NCBI RefSeq assembly: GCF_910592395.1
Contig: NC_088311.1
Coordinates: 14,140,501 to 14,204,500 of the forward strand
Direction: 5' to 3'
DNA length: 64,000 nucleotides
Source of the DNA: Lineus longissimus
Lineage: Eukaryota > Nemertea > Pilidiophora > Heteronemertea > Lineidae
Shown here: in pieces, positions 1 through 7,874 of the stretch
Position numbering within the stretch: the first letter of the stretch is position 1
Layout of the letters: every line of letters begins with the position of its first letter
Program-made: the position numbers and the translations under genes
The notes under the pieces: model-generated
Databases searched by the model: none
The model's input: the letters and a program-made list of their open reading frames with translations, nothing else
Told to the model about the DNA's origin: nothing

Positions 1-11
1 ATTGCCTTCTT
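1..11. mobile_element. Left sliver of the host Polinton remnant
   Basis: These eleven bases join directly to 20503 onward once Polinton A and one target copy are removed. Read on the minus strand, the rebuilt site is a start codon followed by the first codons of a gene like the one at 8131-8790 of Polinton A. The window therefore begins inside an older Polinton that received Polinton A. Confidence 0.7.
6..11. repeat. Target site duplication CTTCTT, left copy
   Basis: CTTCTT directly precedes the left terminal repeat and recurs at 20497-20502 directly after the right one. Six base pairs is the duplication length known for Polinton/Maverick integrases. Confidence 0.93.
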
Positions 12-140
12 AGAAAGTGTATATTGCGGTGGTAGGAATGTAGGTAATTCTAAGCTATTTTGACCAAAGACCTTACAGGTCTTTTGCCCCAAATTAGCCT
101 ACAACCCCAAAGAACCAATCCACCGCAATATACACTTTCT
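12..140 (+). repeat. Terminal fold-back hairpin of Polinton A
   Basis: The outermost 21 bases (12-32) recur as a perfect reverse complement at 120-140. The sequence between also pairs partly, for example AAAGACC near 66-72 with GGTCTTT near 78-84. The whole tip can fold into one long stem-loop. The right end has the same arrangement (20368-20388 with 20476-20496). Confidence 0.88.
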
Positions 141-518
141 ATCATTCATGAGATTCCCAGTGAAGCGTTGCAATGAAATGGTCAGTGAAATGGTGAGGGA
201 ATACTAGAGTTCAATGGGTTAATGTAATCATGACTTACTGTATTCCAACAGAAAGTACACGTCAATAGCTTTACAAGGATACATCATTGCAAATATCCGT
301 TAAAAAATAGCAGAGAAATGAACCCTTGAAGTTCGCACATCTTGACAGTCCCAGCGTATTCCAATAAATGCTGTAGGCCTACAAGACAGCTGTTACAGTG
401 ATTAATCATTGTTGCTTGAATCTATTGAAAATATTGTTGACAGAGTCTGCATGTACATGGTAACATATGTTACCAAACAATACTCACGTCCCAAAGTATT
501 ACAAAGGTCTATTGTTCG

Positions 519-622
519 TTAATGCGTTTATCCGACAGAATTTCGAGAAATTATTTTAACGACGCAAAAATAATTTTCAGCGCTGAAAATATTTTCGAAA
601 ATTCTGTCGGATAAACGCATTA
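519..622 (+). repeat. Internal 104-bp palindrome in left TIR
   Basis: Arms at 519-543 and 598-622 are exact reverse complements beginning TTAATGCGTTTATCCGACAG, and the inner sequence is also largely self-complementary. A matching palindrome lies at 19885-19989 in the right TIR. It could be a fold-back MITE captured before the two arms were made alike, or a functional part of the terminus. Confidence 0.88.
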
Positions 623-794
623 AGACACAATAGGCCTTTTCATGTCTTTGACAAGCAAAAATAATTAATGACTGCAACATCTGATATGGCCATTGTACAA
701 CTGAATATCACTATGGTTTAAAGGCAAATGTTATTCTGATGAAATATCTTTCACCAGATTTAAGCGCTGTGTGACACATCATAAGTCTCTAATA

Positions 795-1154
795 ATGGAA
801 GGATCCAATTTTTCAAATCCTGGCACATCCCAGCAACAACAGTTTCAGCCGCAAATGCAGCAACAATCACCAATGGAAACGTCCAATTCGCAAGTTCTGC
901 CCGTGACCGATAGATCACAAACATTGGCACACTTTTATGAAAGTTTACTTTCGATTCGAAAGCTTCCAGGCAACTCAAACGACATTTTGAGGGATCTCAG
1001 GAAGGACAGAAATCGATTGCTAGACAAGATTAAAAAGAAAAAAGAACGTATGGAAAAACTCTCCTTTGAAATTCTCAAAGACCATCAGGAACTTCAATCG
1101 ATTGAGAAAGAGATCGATTTGAGGAAATCAGAAATCATGAAGGAAGACTTTTAA
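795..1154 (+). CDS. Small Gln-rich coiled-coil protein in TIR insertion
   Basis: About 119 residues from the ATG at 795; the frame opens upstream only through a GTG, so 795 is preferred. The first 50 residues are Gln/Pro/Ser-rich and look disordered. Residues from about 65 onward are strongly charged with heptad spacing (runs of Lys, Glu, Leu and Ile), typical of a coiled coil. No family was recognised. The gene lies in the segment that interrupts the left TIR and is missing from the right TIR. It could be a virion or DNA-associated accessory protein, but this is a guess. Confidence 0.6.
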   Translation: MEGSNFSNPGTSQQQQFQPQMQQQSPMETSNSQVLPVTDRSQTLAHFYESLLSIRKLPGNSNDILRDLRKDRNRLLDKIKKKKERMEKLSFEILKDHQELQSIEKEIDLRKSEIMKEDF

Positions 1155-1885
1155 CACAGGTTAGTGCTTTTTCCAATCTTTTATTTGTAGATTCATGTAT
1201 GCTCCGCAATTGTACAACCGTAACCACAGATGTAAGCCTCCTGGTATTATTCTTGCACAATGCTGTTATTGATTCCATGGAGACATGATGTTAACGTCAC
1301 ACTTCCTCCATCTGGTGAGATTGTGCGTAACTGAAATCTTCATTCATCTTGCAGACAACCACTGGTAGGCCCTAGTTGACGACGACTGTGTCCATTCACA
1401 TGTACCCTGGTGTGCCCTGGTGACACTGATTTTGACAGACCACAGCCGTGATGGGAATGCCAATTACATTCAGGAGTGGTCCCTACTGATTATCTTTGCG
1501 GATAACTCTCTTTAAACCAACATTTGAAAATAGATTTCATGTAAATTGATAGGATGACATGAGGATATCTTTCAAAATCTTTTAGTCTAGAATAAAACAG
1601 TCCTCTGGTAAAGAAGTGTGTTGTGTGTTGTTCAGTTCTTCATGAGCTAGGTGATGACGTCATGGGCGGGAATTTTTGAACTACCGGTAGTCAAAGATAC
1701 ATGTAATTCTGCTTAAAGGGATTAGATGCGGTGGTTTATCTGTGTAGTAAGGGGAATGATGTACCAGTTTGACACCATGTGGCGCCACCTGTAGTATTTC
1801 TATTTACTGTGGAACCAAGTGGTTTTTAGAGGCCTTAATTTTGCCTGGAAAATGTAACATAATTTTACTAGTAAATAAATAGAAA
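1155..1885. other. Non-coding stretch before the capsid gene
   Basis: No convincing reading frame was seen. At about 1271-1327 it contains the inner end of the terminal inverted repeat. Just before the capsid start codon it has AAATAAATAGAAAATGG, one of the start contexts shared by genes of this element. It probably carries the promoter and leader of the capsid gene. Confidence 0.6.
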
Positions 1886-3142
1886 ATGGCAACAGGATAT
1901 TTATTAAATACCGAAAGGGCACATAAGATTCCACTTGGTTTGAAAGCTGAGAGGCAGCATCATATCATTACTCATAACCCCTCATCTGCTAACCCCAAAG
2001 AAACACTGTATGTTAGAATACCGGCATTGCGAGAGAATACATTCTTTGTACCTAAATCTCTTTATCTGTCTGCTGATGTAACCATTTCTGGTGATTCTAA
2101 AAATAGTGTTGTAAATAATCTTGGTAGAAACCTGATTTCAAAGATGGTGGTTAAGTGGGGAACAGAGCAGATATTTGACCTTGACGAATACAGTCATTAT
2201 TCTACATTTAAAGATCTGTGGCTAACTGGAGAAGAAAGAAATGATAGAGTTTTTCAGGGTATTCAGTCAAAGAATCTTAGAGAATTAAGATCAGGAGTCG
2301 CTGAAGCTGATGTCACTGGAGAAACAGCTAATGAAAAGACTTTAAAGAAAGTGTTTGACAAGAAGTACAAAATACCGTTAGATTTTGAACTATTCCATCA
2401 TCATGCTCCATTTTACAAGTTTCCAATTCAAGAAGATGTGATTATTGAAATAACTTTAGCACCAAAGGAGGAAATCATAGTCACCACAACCACAGCAAGT
2501 ATGGGCTACAAACTAGAGAATATTTGTTTTGAATATGATACCGTAGCCAACAAAATGATTGCTAATCAACTGAGTAACAAGTACAATTCTGGATTCTCAA
2601 TATTTTATGATTGGGTAGACCATTTTAAGACAGTCAATGTTACTGCTAATGAAACACTAATTAATGAGAACATCAACTTTCCAAGAATGTCTATTAAAGG
2701 ATTATTATTACTATTTGTGTCTGACTATGTAGATGGAGCTAGAGATTCAGAGAAGTTTGAAAACCCTAACATAAGTAAAGTGCAGATCACAATAGAGGGT
2801 GTTGCCAATCAGGTGTTCCCAGAAGGAATGAGAATGATGGATCAATGGGAGGAGATCAAGAAACATTTTATGTCTGAAGATTTGAAGAAAACTCATGACT
2901 GTAACATGACCATGGAGAAATACTATGGTGATTCTAATCACTATGGTTTATGGTTGGACCTGAGAACTTCTGAAGATAATCGTCTACACGGATCAGGAAA
3001 GAAGCTCCAGAACACAAAAGATGGTATTCAATTATCTATTACAAAGAAATCTGGAAAGGGACCATACAAAATGCACATATTCGTGGTTTCTGACGCCCAG
3101 GTAAACATCCAGAATTCTCAGATTGCTTCACTCCAACACTGA
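1886..3142 (+). CDS. PY: Polinton major capsid protein (double jelly-roll, PY)
   Basis: 418 residues, assigned by resemblance to the Polinton PY family, known as the double jelly-roll hexon-like major capsid protein. It has the family's architecture of alternating beta-rich blocks: an N-terminal block with RIPALREN and FVPKSLYL, a His-rich turn near residue 170 (FHHHAPFYKFP), and a second block ending near KMHIFVVSD. Length matches the family. The reading frame is intact. It heads a plus-strand cluster with a small membrane protein, the penton gene and another membrane protein, which is the usual virion-gene grouping. The start is preceded by AATAGAAAATGG. Confidence 0.88.
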   Translation: MATGYLLNTERAHKIPLGLKAERQHHIITHNPSSANPKETLYVRIPALRENTFFVPKSLYLSADVTISGDSKNSVVNNLGRNLISKMVVKWGTEQIFDLDEYSHYSTFKDLWLTGEERNDRVFQGIQSKNLRELRSGVAEADVTGETANEKTLKKVFDKKYKIPLDFELFHHHAPFYKFPIQEDVIIEITLAPKEEIIVTTTTASMGYKLENICFEYDTVANKMIANQLSNKYNSGFSIFYDWVDHFKTVNVTANETLINENINFPRMSIKGLLLLFVSDYVDGARDSEKFENPNISKVQITIEGVANQVFPEGMRMMDQWEEIKKHFMSEDLKKTHDCNMTMEKYYGDSNHYGLWLDLRTSEDNRLHGSGKKLQNTKDGIQLSITKKSGKGPYKMHIFVVSDAQVNIQNSQIASLQH

Positions 3143-3220
3143 AACAAAGTTCGTACAACACTAAATTAAATACTGAATACTAGATAAATGAGTTTTACTA
3201 GTGATTTTCTAAGTAATTAA

Positions 3221-3457
3221 ATGGATACACCAGGAAAGAAAGATATCATAAATACACTGTATCAAAGTTTACTGTTGGCATCAACAACAATTGGTTACTC
3301 TATGTTACTGAAAAGGTTCTTGAGAATCAATATTGGTCCCCAAAGTCAGGCCAACCTAGAGGAAATTCTTAAACTGGGAGGAACTGTAGCTATTAGTAAT
3401 GGAACATTAGAGTACCTTTACGATCAAGGAATCCTACCCAGAAATATTATGAAGTAA
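3221..3457 (+). CDS. Small membrane protein
   Basis: 78 residues with a hydrophobic segment around residues 14-27 (LLLASTTIGYSMLL) and a second weaker one near 50-60. The start is set in TAATTAAATGG, the recurrent start context of this element. It lies between the capsid and penton genes, so it may be a virion-associated or assembly protein. No family was recognised. Confidence 0.6.
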   Translation: MDTPGKKDIINTLYQSLLLASTTIGYSMLLKRFLRINIGPQSQANLEEILKLGGTVAISNGTLEYLYDQGILPRNIMK

Positions 3458-3514
3458 GAATAATTTACTTATTTGATAAAAGGTAAATTTGAAAACGAAA
3501 ATTTACTTAAGTAA

Positions 3515-4288
3515 ATGGTTACTGTAATGAACATAGATTCAAGTGACTATCCAGATCAGAGTTCAAGTGATTTAACAGTCAATCTCAAGACTGAAATTCA
3601 GGATGCATGTAGCATCACTTTAACTTTTGCAGTAATACCTTGTACATTCTACAACATAAGTGCATCCAGGGAGAATAACCGAATCAAAGTTAAGGGGTTT
3701 GATGTGGCAGAGATTACGCTACCAGATGGTCTCTATGACCTACAGAGCTTTTCAAAAGTATTTGCGGATAAGTTGAAAGAAAATAGTATGAGTAGAGGTG
3801 CTGTCAGATTTGACCTTGAAGAACCAACAGGTAAGGCCATCTTACACTTCCTAAAGAGAAAAAATGAGGCGCATTATCAGATCTATTTTCTTGGTAAAAG
3901 TAATGAATTATTTGGCATGAAATCAGAATGGCCTTACCCTTTAGACAATAATAGTAAGGATGATGTTGTAAGCGAGAAACCCATCAATTTTTGACCAATT
4001 AACCATTTTGTTTTTCACTGTGACATAATCGAATCTAATAGTGTATTAAGTAATGGTGAAGCATCTGATGTGCTAACCACAAGACCAATAAAGGAAGCTA
4101 ATTTTGGGGATTTAATAGCATACATATTTGAGAAACCAATAGCAATTCCCTGTAAACCAAGATTCAATAAGCTGAATATTCGCTTAACTGATGAAAAAGG
4201 TGACATCATCGATCTTAATGGTCATAATGTACAGTACCAATTGGTATTAACTCGAGCTATGCTCTCAGGGACACATCATCGAAATTAA
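3515..4288 (+). pseudogene. PX: Penton-type minor capsid protein (PX), broken by one in-frame stop
   Basis: The first part (3515-3994) has the Polinton penton N-terminus: a VMNIDSSDYPDQSSSDLTV-type opening and the IPCTFYNIS turn. The frame stays open after a single TGA at 3992-3994. The C-terminal jelly-roll strands (LNIRLTDEKG, IIDLNGHNVQ) follow in that same frame to 4288. Either this copy is inactive or the TGA is read through. The last residues are encoded by a copy of the dispersed palindrome (4251-4274), so the normal C-terminus appears replaced or extended. The start context is GTAAATGG. Confidence 0.82.
4251..4274 (+). repeat. Dispersed palindrome, partial copy at end of penton gene
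   Basis: CTCGAGCTATGCTCTCAGGG contains the GAGC-TAT-GCTC stem followed by a damaged second stem. It supplies the last coding bases of the penton reading frame. Confidence 0.85.
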
Positions 4289-4304
4289 AATTCGTTGAAA
4301 TTAA

Positions 4305-4763
4305 ATGGCTGGCATTGGTATGTTATTTGGATCTGCAATAATCAATGGATTAGCATTCACTGGATCCGGTTACCTTTTTAAAAAACTAGACAAGAATGGC
4401 TATGAGACTGAAGTGAAAAGACATGATTTGGCTCAGGAGCAATTACAAAAAGCTTCAACCGAATGGGAGGAGCATAGAAAGAGTACTATTGACTTTGTTA
4501 ACCTTGAATTAAAGAGAGAAAGAGACGCTTCTATTGATTTTAACAATACTGATTCAGCACTTACTGTTTACAATCATTTACATCCAGAAAGAACTATTGT
4601 ACTACCTCAGCGACCACAATTAAGTGATTACTACCAACCTAGTGATGAAATGAAGAAATACGAATACCTATGGATTATCCTAGGACTTAGTGGTTTAGGG
4701 TTAATAATTTATTATTTTACTAGGGTTAGAAAGACTAAGACCACTGATCGGACACAGTCCTGA
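4305..4763 (+). CDS. Two-span membrane protein
   Basis: 152 residues. A Gly/Ala-rich hydrophobic segment lies at residues 2-24 (GIGMLFGSAI, NGLAFTGSGYLF) and a second membrane segment near 125-140 (LWIILGLSGLGLIIYYF). Between them is a charged helical region rich in Glu, Lys and Gln. The stop codon falls inside the first unit of a 19-bp repeat array at 4745, so the C-terminus was probably changed by that repeat. The start context is ATTAAATGG. It is likely a virion membrane or vertex-associated protein, judged only from its place in the capsid cluster. Confidence 0.65.
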   Translation: MAGIGMLFGSAIINGLAFTGSGYLFKKLDKNGYETEVKRHDLAQEQLQKASTEWEEHRKSTIDFVNLELKRERDASIDFNNTDSALTVYNHLHPERTIVLPQRPQLSDYYQPSDEMKKYEYLWIILGLSGLGLIIYYFTRVRKTKTTDRTQS

Positions 4764-4806
4764 TGATCGGGCACAGTCCTGATGATCGGACACAGTCCTG
4801 ATGATC
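4745..4806 (+). repeat. 19-bp tandem array related to the dispersed palindrome
   Basis: Three units of TGATCGGACACAGTCCTGA (the second has GGGCAC) run from 4745 to 4801, followed by a partial unit. Each contains GGAC-ACA-GTCC, the second stem of the dispersed palindrome with a different loop. Confidence 0.92.
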
Positions 4807-4816
4807 AGAAGCGGGA

Positions 4817-5437
4817 CTAAGATTTTTGATGTGAAAGAGTAAATCCAAATGGATGTTGTAGTCTAATGATCAGTTTTGATCCTTTTTTCATCTTAAGTTC
4901 TTCTATGTAGTACTGTCTTTTCTCCTTAGGAATAACACTGTTTTCTTCTAAGGCATCTTTCATGGCTGATTCATCCTTATTAAAAAATAATACTAAAATT
5001 CTTATGTTCTCTCTGTAGTCCTTGACAACTGAATTGTACTTCTGAACTAGTAACCAAACAGTGAGATTGTAGTGCCTGCCGGAAAAGGCAAGATTACATA
5101 ACTCGGACACCTTCTTTTTTGTGTCTCTCAAATTAGCACAGTCATCAATGAGGAATAATGTGTTAGAACCAGCAAAGGTCAGAGTAGCAAACTGAAGCAC
5201 AAGGTCCAAATTACTGGCCACAGCTTCGGGATTAACTATGTAGACGTTCTTGTCTTGGTAAATCCATTTCCTTTCATATGTCTTATTGTTGAAATATGTT
5301 GGACAGAAAATGACTATGTTCTGGAACTTGTGCCGATACTCCTTTTCTAAGAGGTCAAGGGCAAAATATGTCTTACCACAATTGGTAACACCAGAAATTA
5401 ACATATTGTGTGGCTCGTAAATAAATACTTCACTCAT
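4817..5437 (-). CDS. ATP: DNA-packaging ATPase (FtsK/A32-like)
   Basis: 206 residues. The P-loop is GVTNCGKTY near residues 16-24, the Walker B is LFLIDDCA near 95-102, and SGRHYNLTVWLLVQ is the conserved sensor-like block after it. The family comprises Polinton, virophage and poxvirus A32 genome-packaging ATPases, which pump DNA into the capsid. Length is normal and the frame intact. Its start codon (5435-5437) is separated from the integrase start by only four bases in the palindrome CATTTAAATG, so the two genes are divergent with essentially no leader. Confidence 0.9.
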   Translation of the reverse strand: MSEVFIYEPHNMLISGVTNCGKTYFALDLLEKEYRHKFQNIVIFCPTYFNNKTYERKWIYQDKNVYIVNPEAVASNLDLVLQFATLTFAGSNTLFLIDDCANLRDTKKKVSELCNLAFSGRHYNLTVWLLVQKYNSVVKDYRENIRILVLFFNKDESAMKDALEENSVIPKEKRQYYIEELKMKKGSKLIIRLQHPFGFTLSHQKS

Positions 5438-5444
5438 TTAAATG
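5435..5444. promoter_or_regulatory. Shared divergent start CATTTAAATG
   Basis: A 10-bp perfect palindrome holds both start codons: ATPase on minus and integrase on plus. Both match the TAAATG context found at about ten of the eighteen gene starts here. No normal-length 5' leader is possible without running into the neighbouring coding sequence. Confidence 0.6.
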
Positions 5445-6563
5445 AATGTAAAGGATGACGCACAGCAGTATCTAAGGGATTTGTACTACAACCCCGAGAG
5501 TCCCGTGGCTTACAGTTCTTTGAGTAAAATCTGGAAACAGGTCAAGGAAGATATGACTTCGTCACGAGAGCAGAGCTCAGGAAAACTTATTAAACAAAAA
5601 GAAGTAAAAGAATTTCTAGAAACACTACCAACTCACCAACTACACAAACCGGCCATTAAGAAATTCACCTTCAGGAAGACAATGGTATCGTACATCGATC
5701 AACAATGGCAAGCAGATCTGGTTGACATGCAAAAATTCGAGAAACAAAATAAAGGCAACAGATTCATTTTAACAGTCATAGATCTATTTAGTCGTTTTTC
5801 TTGGGCTCTAGCAGTTAAGAGTAAGAGGGGAGAAGAAATCAGAGATGCATTTAAAGTGATATTTGAGGAAGCAAAACCAACGAAAATCCAGTTTGATGAC
5901 GGTAAAGAATTTTACAACAAACACTTCAAGGAACTCTTAACAGAAAATGACATAGAATGGTTCTCCACAAAATCTGATAAGAAGGCAGCAGTAGTAGAGA
6001 GATTCAATAGAACCCTTAAAGAAAAAATGTGGCGTTATTTCACCGCTAAGGAGACTGACAAGTGGATTGACGTTCTGGATGACCTGGTCAGCGGCTACAA
6101 TAACACATTTCACTCATCAATAGGTATGAAACCTGTAGACGCCAGAAAGATGGAAAACGAAGGAACAGTGTGGTACAATCTTTACGGTCTTCACCTCAAA
6201 GAGACATTTGGTGATCCAAAGTACAAAGTAGGTGACAGTGTAAGAATTTCAAAGTACAAGTCCATTTTCGGTAAAGGTTACATGCCCAACTACACTGAGG
6301 AGGTGTTCCAAATCAAACAGATCATCTTTACTCACCCTATCGTCTACCAGCTTGAGGATTACCACAAAGAAGAAATTCAAGGATATTTCTATGAAGAGGA
6401 ATTGAGCTATGTTCCTAATCCTGACCACCTAGAGTACAAGATCGAGAAAATCCTAAGGTACAAGACCAGTAAAGGCAGGAAATACGGATTAGTGAAGTGG
6501 AAGGGTTACAGTGATAAGTTCAATGAATGGTTACCAGTTTCTGATATCAAATCATTGAAATGA
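5442..6563 (+). CDS. INT: Retroviral-type integrase with chromodomain
   Basis: 373 residues. The DDE core has QADLVDMQ (Asp92), QFDDGKEF (Asp152/153) and VVERFNRTLKE (Glu186). A C-terminal SH3-like segment (KVGDSVRISKYK) and a chromodomain at about 325-370 (GLVKWKGYSDKFNEWLP) follow. It inserts element ends into host DNA with a 6-bp stagger; the chromodomain is known in related integrases for chromatin targeting. The linker near residues 38-46 (MTSSREQSS) is encoded by a copy of the dispersed palindrome and is lacking at the same place in Polinton C's integrase. The frame is intact. Confidence 0.93.
   Translation: MNVKDDAQQYLRDLYYNPESPVAYSSLSKIWKQVKEDMTSSREQSSGKLIKQKEVKEFLETLPTHQLHKPAIKKFTFRKTMVSYIDQQWQADLVDMQKFEKQNKGNRFILTVIDLFSRFSWALAVKSKRGEEIRDAFKVIFEEAKPTKIQFDDGKEFYNKHFKELLTENDIEWFSTKSDKKAAVVERFNRTLKEKMWRYFTAKETDKWIDVLDDLVSGYNNTFHSSIGMKPVDARKMENEGTVWYNLYGLHLKETFGDPKYKVGDSVRISKYKSIFGKGYMPNYTEEVFQIKQIIFTHPIVYQLEDYHKEEIQGYFYEEELSYVPNPDHLEYKIEKILRYKTSKGRKYGLVKWKGYSDKFNEWLPVSDIKSLK
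5555..5578 (+). repeat. Dispersed palindrome, half unit in integrase gene
   Basis: GACTTCGTCACGAGAGCAGA, continuing GCTC, carries the GAC-TTC-GTC and GAGC-AGA-GCTC stems in reverse orientation. It is read in frame as MTSSREQSS. Confidence 0.88.
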
Positions 6564-6649
6564 AATAAAGTCTCTAAAGTGACTTAAGTCACAAGAACAA
6601 GTTCGAAAAACGTAATTTAAAAAAAATGTCCTACTAAATAAAGAAAGAA

Positions 6650-7855
6650 ATGGAGGGAGCAATATTTGATAATCAAAATGGTATGATGAATCAAAATGGT
6701 ATGATGAATCATGATAATATGATGAATCATGATAATATGATGAATCAAAATATTCAGAAGTTTTTGTATTATTTGCATCAAAATAATATGTTAAATCAAA
6801 ATATGATAAATCAGTTTATCTTAAATCAGATTATGTTAAATCAAAACATGGAAAATCAGAATAATATGATGAATCAAAACATGGAAAATCAAAACATGGA
6901 AAATCAAAATATGATAAATCAGAATAATATGATGAATCAAAACATGGAAAATCAACCTACAATTTATTGTGTTAAGTGCTGTGAAAAGAAACCTGAAATT
7001 AATTTTGAAAAGAACAGGCGTAATAAACTACTTGATTACTGTAAAGAATGTGGTTCAAGTAAAATCAAGGGATGTAATAAATGTTATGAAATTAAATTAC
7101 TAAGTGATGGTGAATTTGGTAAAGACGGAAATAGAGGTAACTGCAGATCATGTTTTAATTCATATTACAAAAAGGATTACCTTGACCAAAATGGTAATAG
7201 AGACAGATACAAAATTAGAGTTGGTCTAAACCGCATTTCTAAGGGAGAGTGTAATCGAGCTCTGCTCTCAGGACGAAGTCCGACTAGGACAAGGTCCAGA
7301 GAGCAAAGCTCGACCGGTAATTCATCATTCAATCTAGGATGTACAGACAGTTTCTTCTCACAGTGGTTAGAGTACCAGAGGAGTCTATCTACAATAGGAC
7401 AAAGTCCCGAGAACAGAGTTCGAATAGTAGAAGAAGAGTTGGATCATGTCTTACCAATCAAGGAATTCAAAGATAAACCTGAACTGTGCTTTGCTTGGTT
7501 TAACATTAGACCAATGGAAAAGACAGAAAACAGACAGAAGAGTGCTAAAGTAGACTACACACTATTTAAGGATCAATTGGATAGGTCAATGGATTTCATG
7601 GTAAAGATGAGAAGTGAAAACTGGTTTGTCTTTCGAGACCAGGATGTAATACCAGTTTGGAAAATAGTGATATCACAGCATTTCTTGGATTATCTTCGTG
7701 ATGAAAATATGATTCTTCTTGATAGATTATCGAATTTAAATAATAACATGAGAATGAACCAGAACATTAACATATGTAGTCAGACAGAAATCATAAACGA
7801 GATGATTAAGTTGAATAATAGACTTGAAAGAAATTTACTCTTTGCAGTGAATTGA
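6650..7855 (+). CDS. Cys-cluster protein with HNH endonuclease-like domain
   Basis: 401 residues. Residues 1-103 are low-complexity Asn/Gln/Met repeats (MNQN, MENQ). Residues about 106-170 hold a zinc-binding cluster of CxxC pairs (CVKC, CKEC, CNKC, CRSC), similar to the treble-clef preceding many viral HNH domains. Residues about 255-300 read LDHVLPIKEF, then CFAWFNIRPMEK, then ENRQKSAK, matching the D-H-x-x-P...N-x-x-P-M...N-x-x-K signature of HNH nucleases. Two palindrome copies (7255-7314, 7397-7423) are read in frame between the modules. It may act in recombination or genome processing. The HNH call rests on motif reading only. Confidence 0.68.
   Translation: MEGAIFDNQNGMMNQNGMMNHDNMMNHDNMMNQNIQKFLYYLHQNNMLNQNMINQFILNQIMLNQNMENQNNMMNQNMENQNMENQNMINQNNMMNQNMENQPTIYCVKCCEKKPEINFEKNRRNKLLDYCKECGSSKIKGCNKCYEIKLLSDGEFGKDGNRGNCRSCFNSYYKKDYLDQNGNRDRYKIRVGLNRISKGECNRALLSGRSPTRTRSREQSSTGNSSFNLGCTDSFFSQWLEYQRSLSTIGQSPENRVRIVEEELDHVLPIKEFKDKPELCFAWFNIRPMEKTENRQKSAKVDYTLFKDQLDRSMDFMVKMRSENWFVFRDQDVIPVWKIVISQHFLDYLRDENMILLDRLSNLNNNMRMNQNINICSQTEIINEMIKLNNRLERNLLFAVN
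6668..6955 (+). repeat. Asn/Met codon repeat tract
   Basis: Short units such as AATATGATGAATCAAAACATGG are repeated irregularly and encode the MNQN/MENQ-rich N-terminus. The size is expected to vary between copies. Confidence 0.85.
7255..7314 (+). repeat. Dispersed palindrome, full 60-bp copy in HNH gene
   Basis: Left arm TCGAGCTCTGCTCTCAGGAC is followed by GAAGTCC. The right arm is its inverted counterpart with different loop triplets. It adds exactly 20 codons in frame. Confidence 0.92.
7397..7423 (+). repeat. Dispersed palindrome, 27-bp half unit with empty site in remnant
   Basis: GGAC-AAA-GTCC is followed by GAAC-AGA-GTTC. The homologous gene in the host remnant lacks it exactly at 21253/21254 (CAATA then ATT). 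The insertion is nine codons, in frame. Confidence 0.88.
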
Positions 7856-7874
7856 TTTTATTTTACTTAATTAA

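Larger units (their letters stand above)
12..739 (+). repeat. Left terminal inverted repeat of Polinton A
   Basis: This stretch is the reverse complement of about 19721-20496 with scattered mismatches. The match resumes at about 1271-1327 against about 19672-19718, so the left arm holds an extra segment of about 530 bp carrying the coiled-coil gene. The right arm carries a duplicated unit of about 50 bp (about 19761-19804 and 19811-19856) that occurs once here. No gene is seen in the first 790 bases. Confidence 0.92.

Noticed and set aside
4745-4806. Repeated CTGATGA words suggesting a hammerhead ribozyme
   Set aside because: No GAAA core segment or closing stems are placed correctly; the words arise from the 19-bp tandem repeat.
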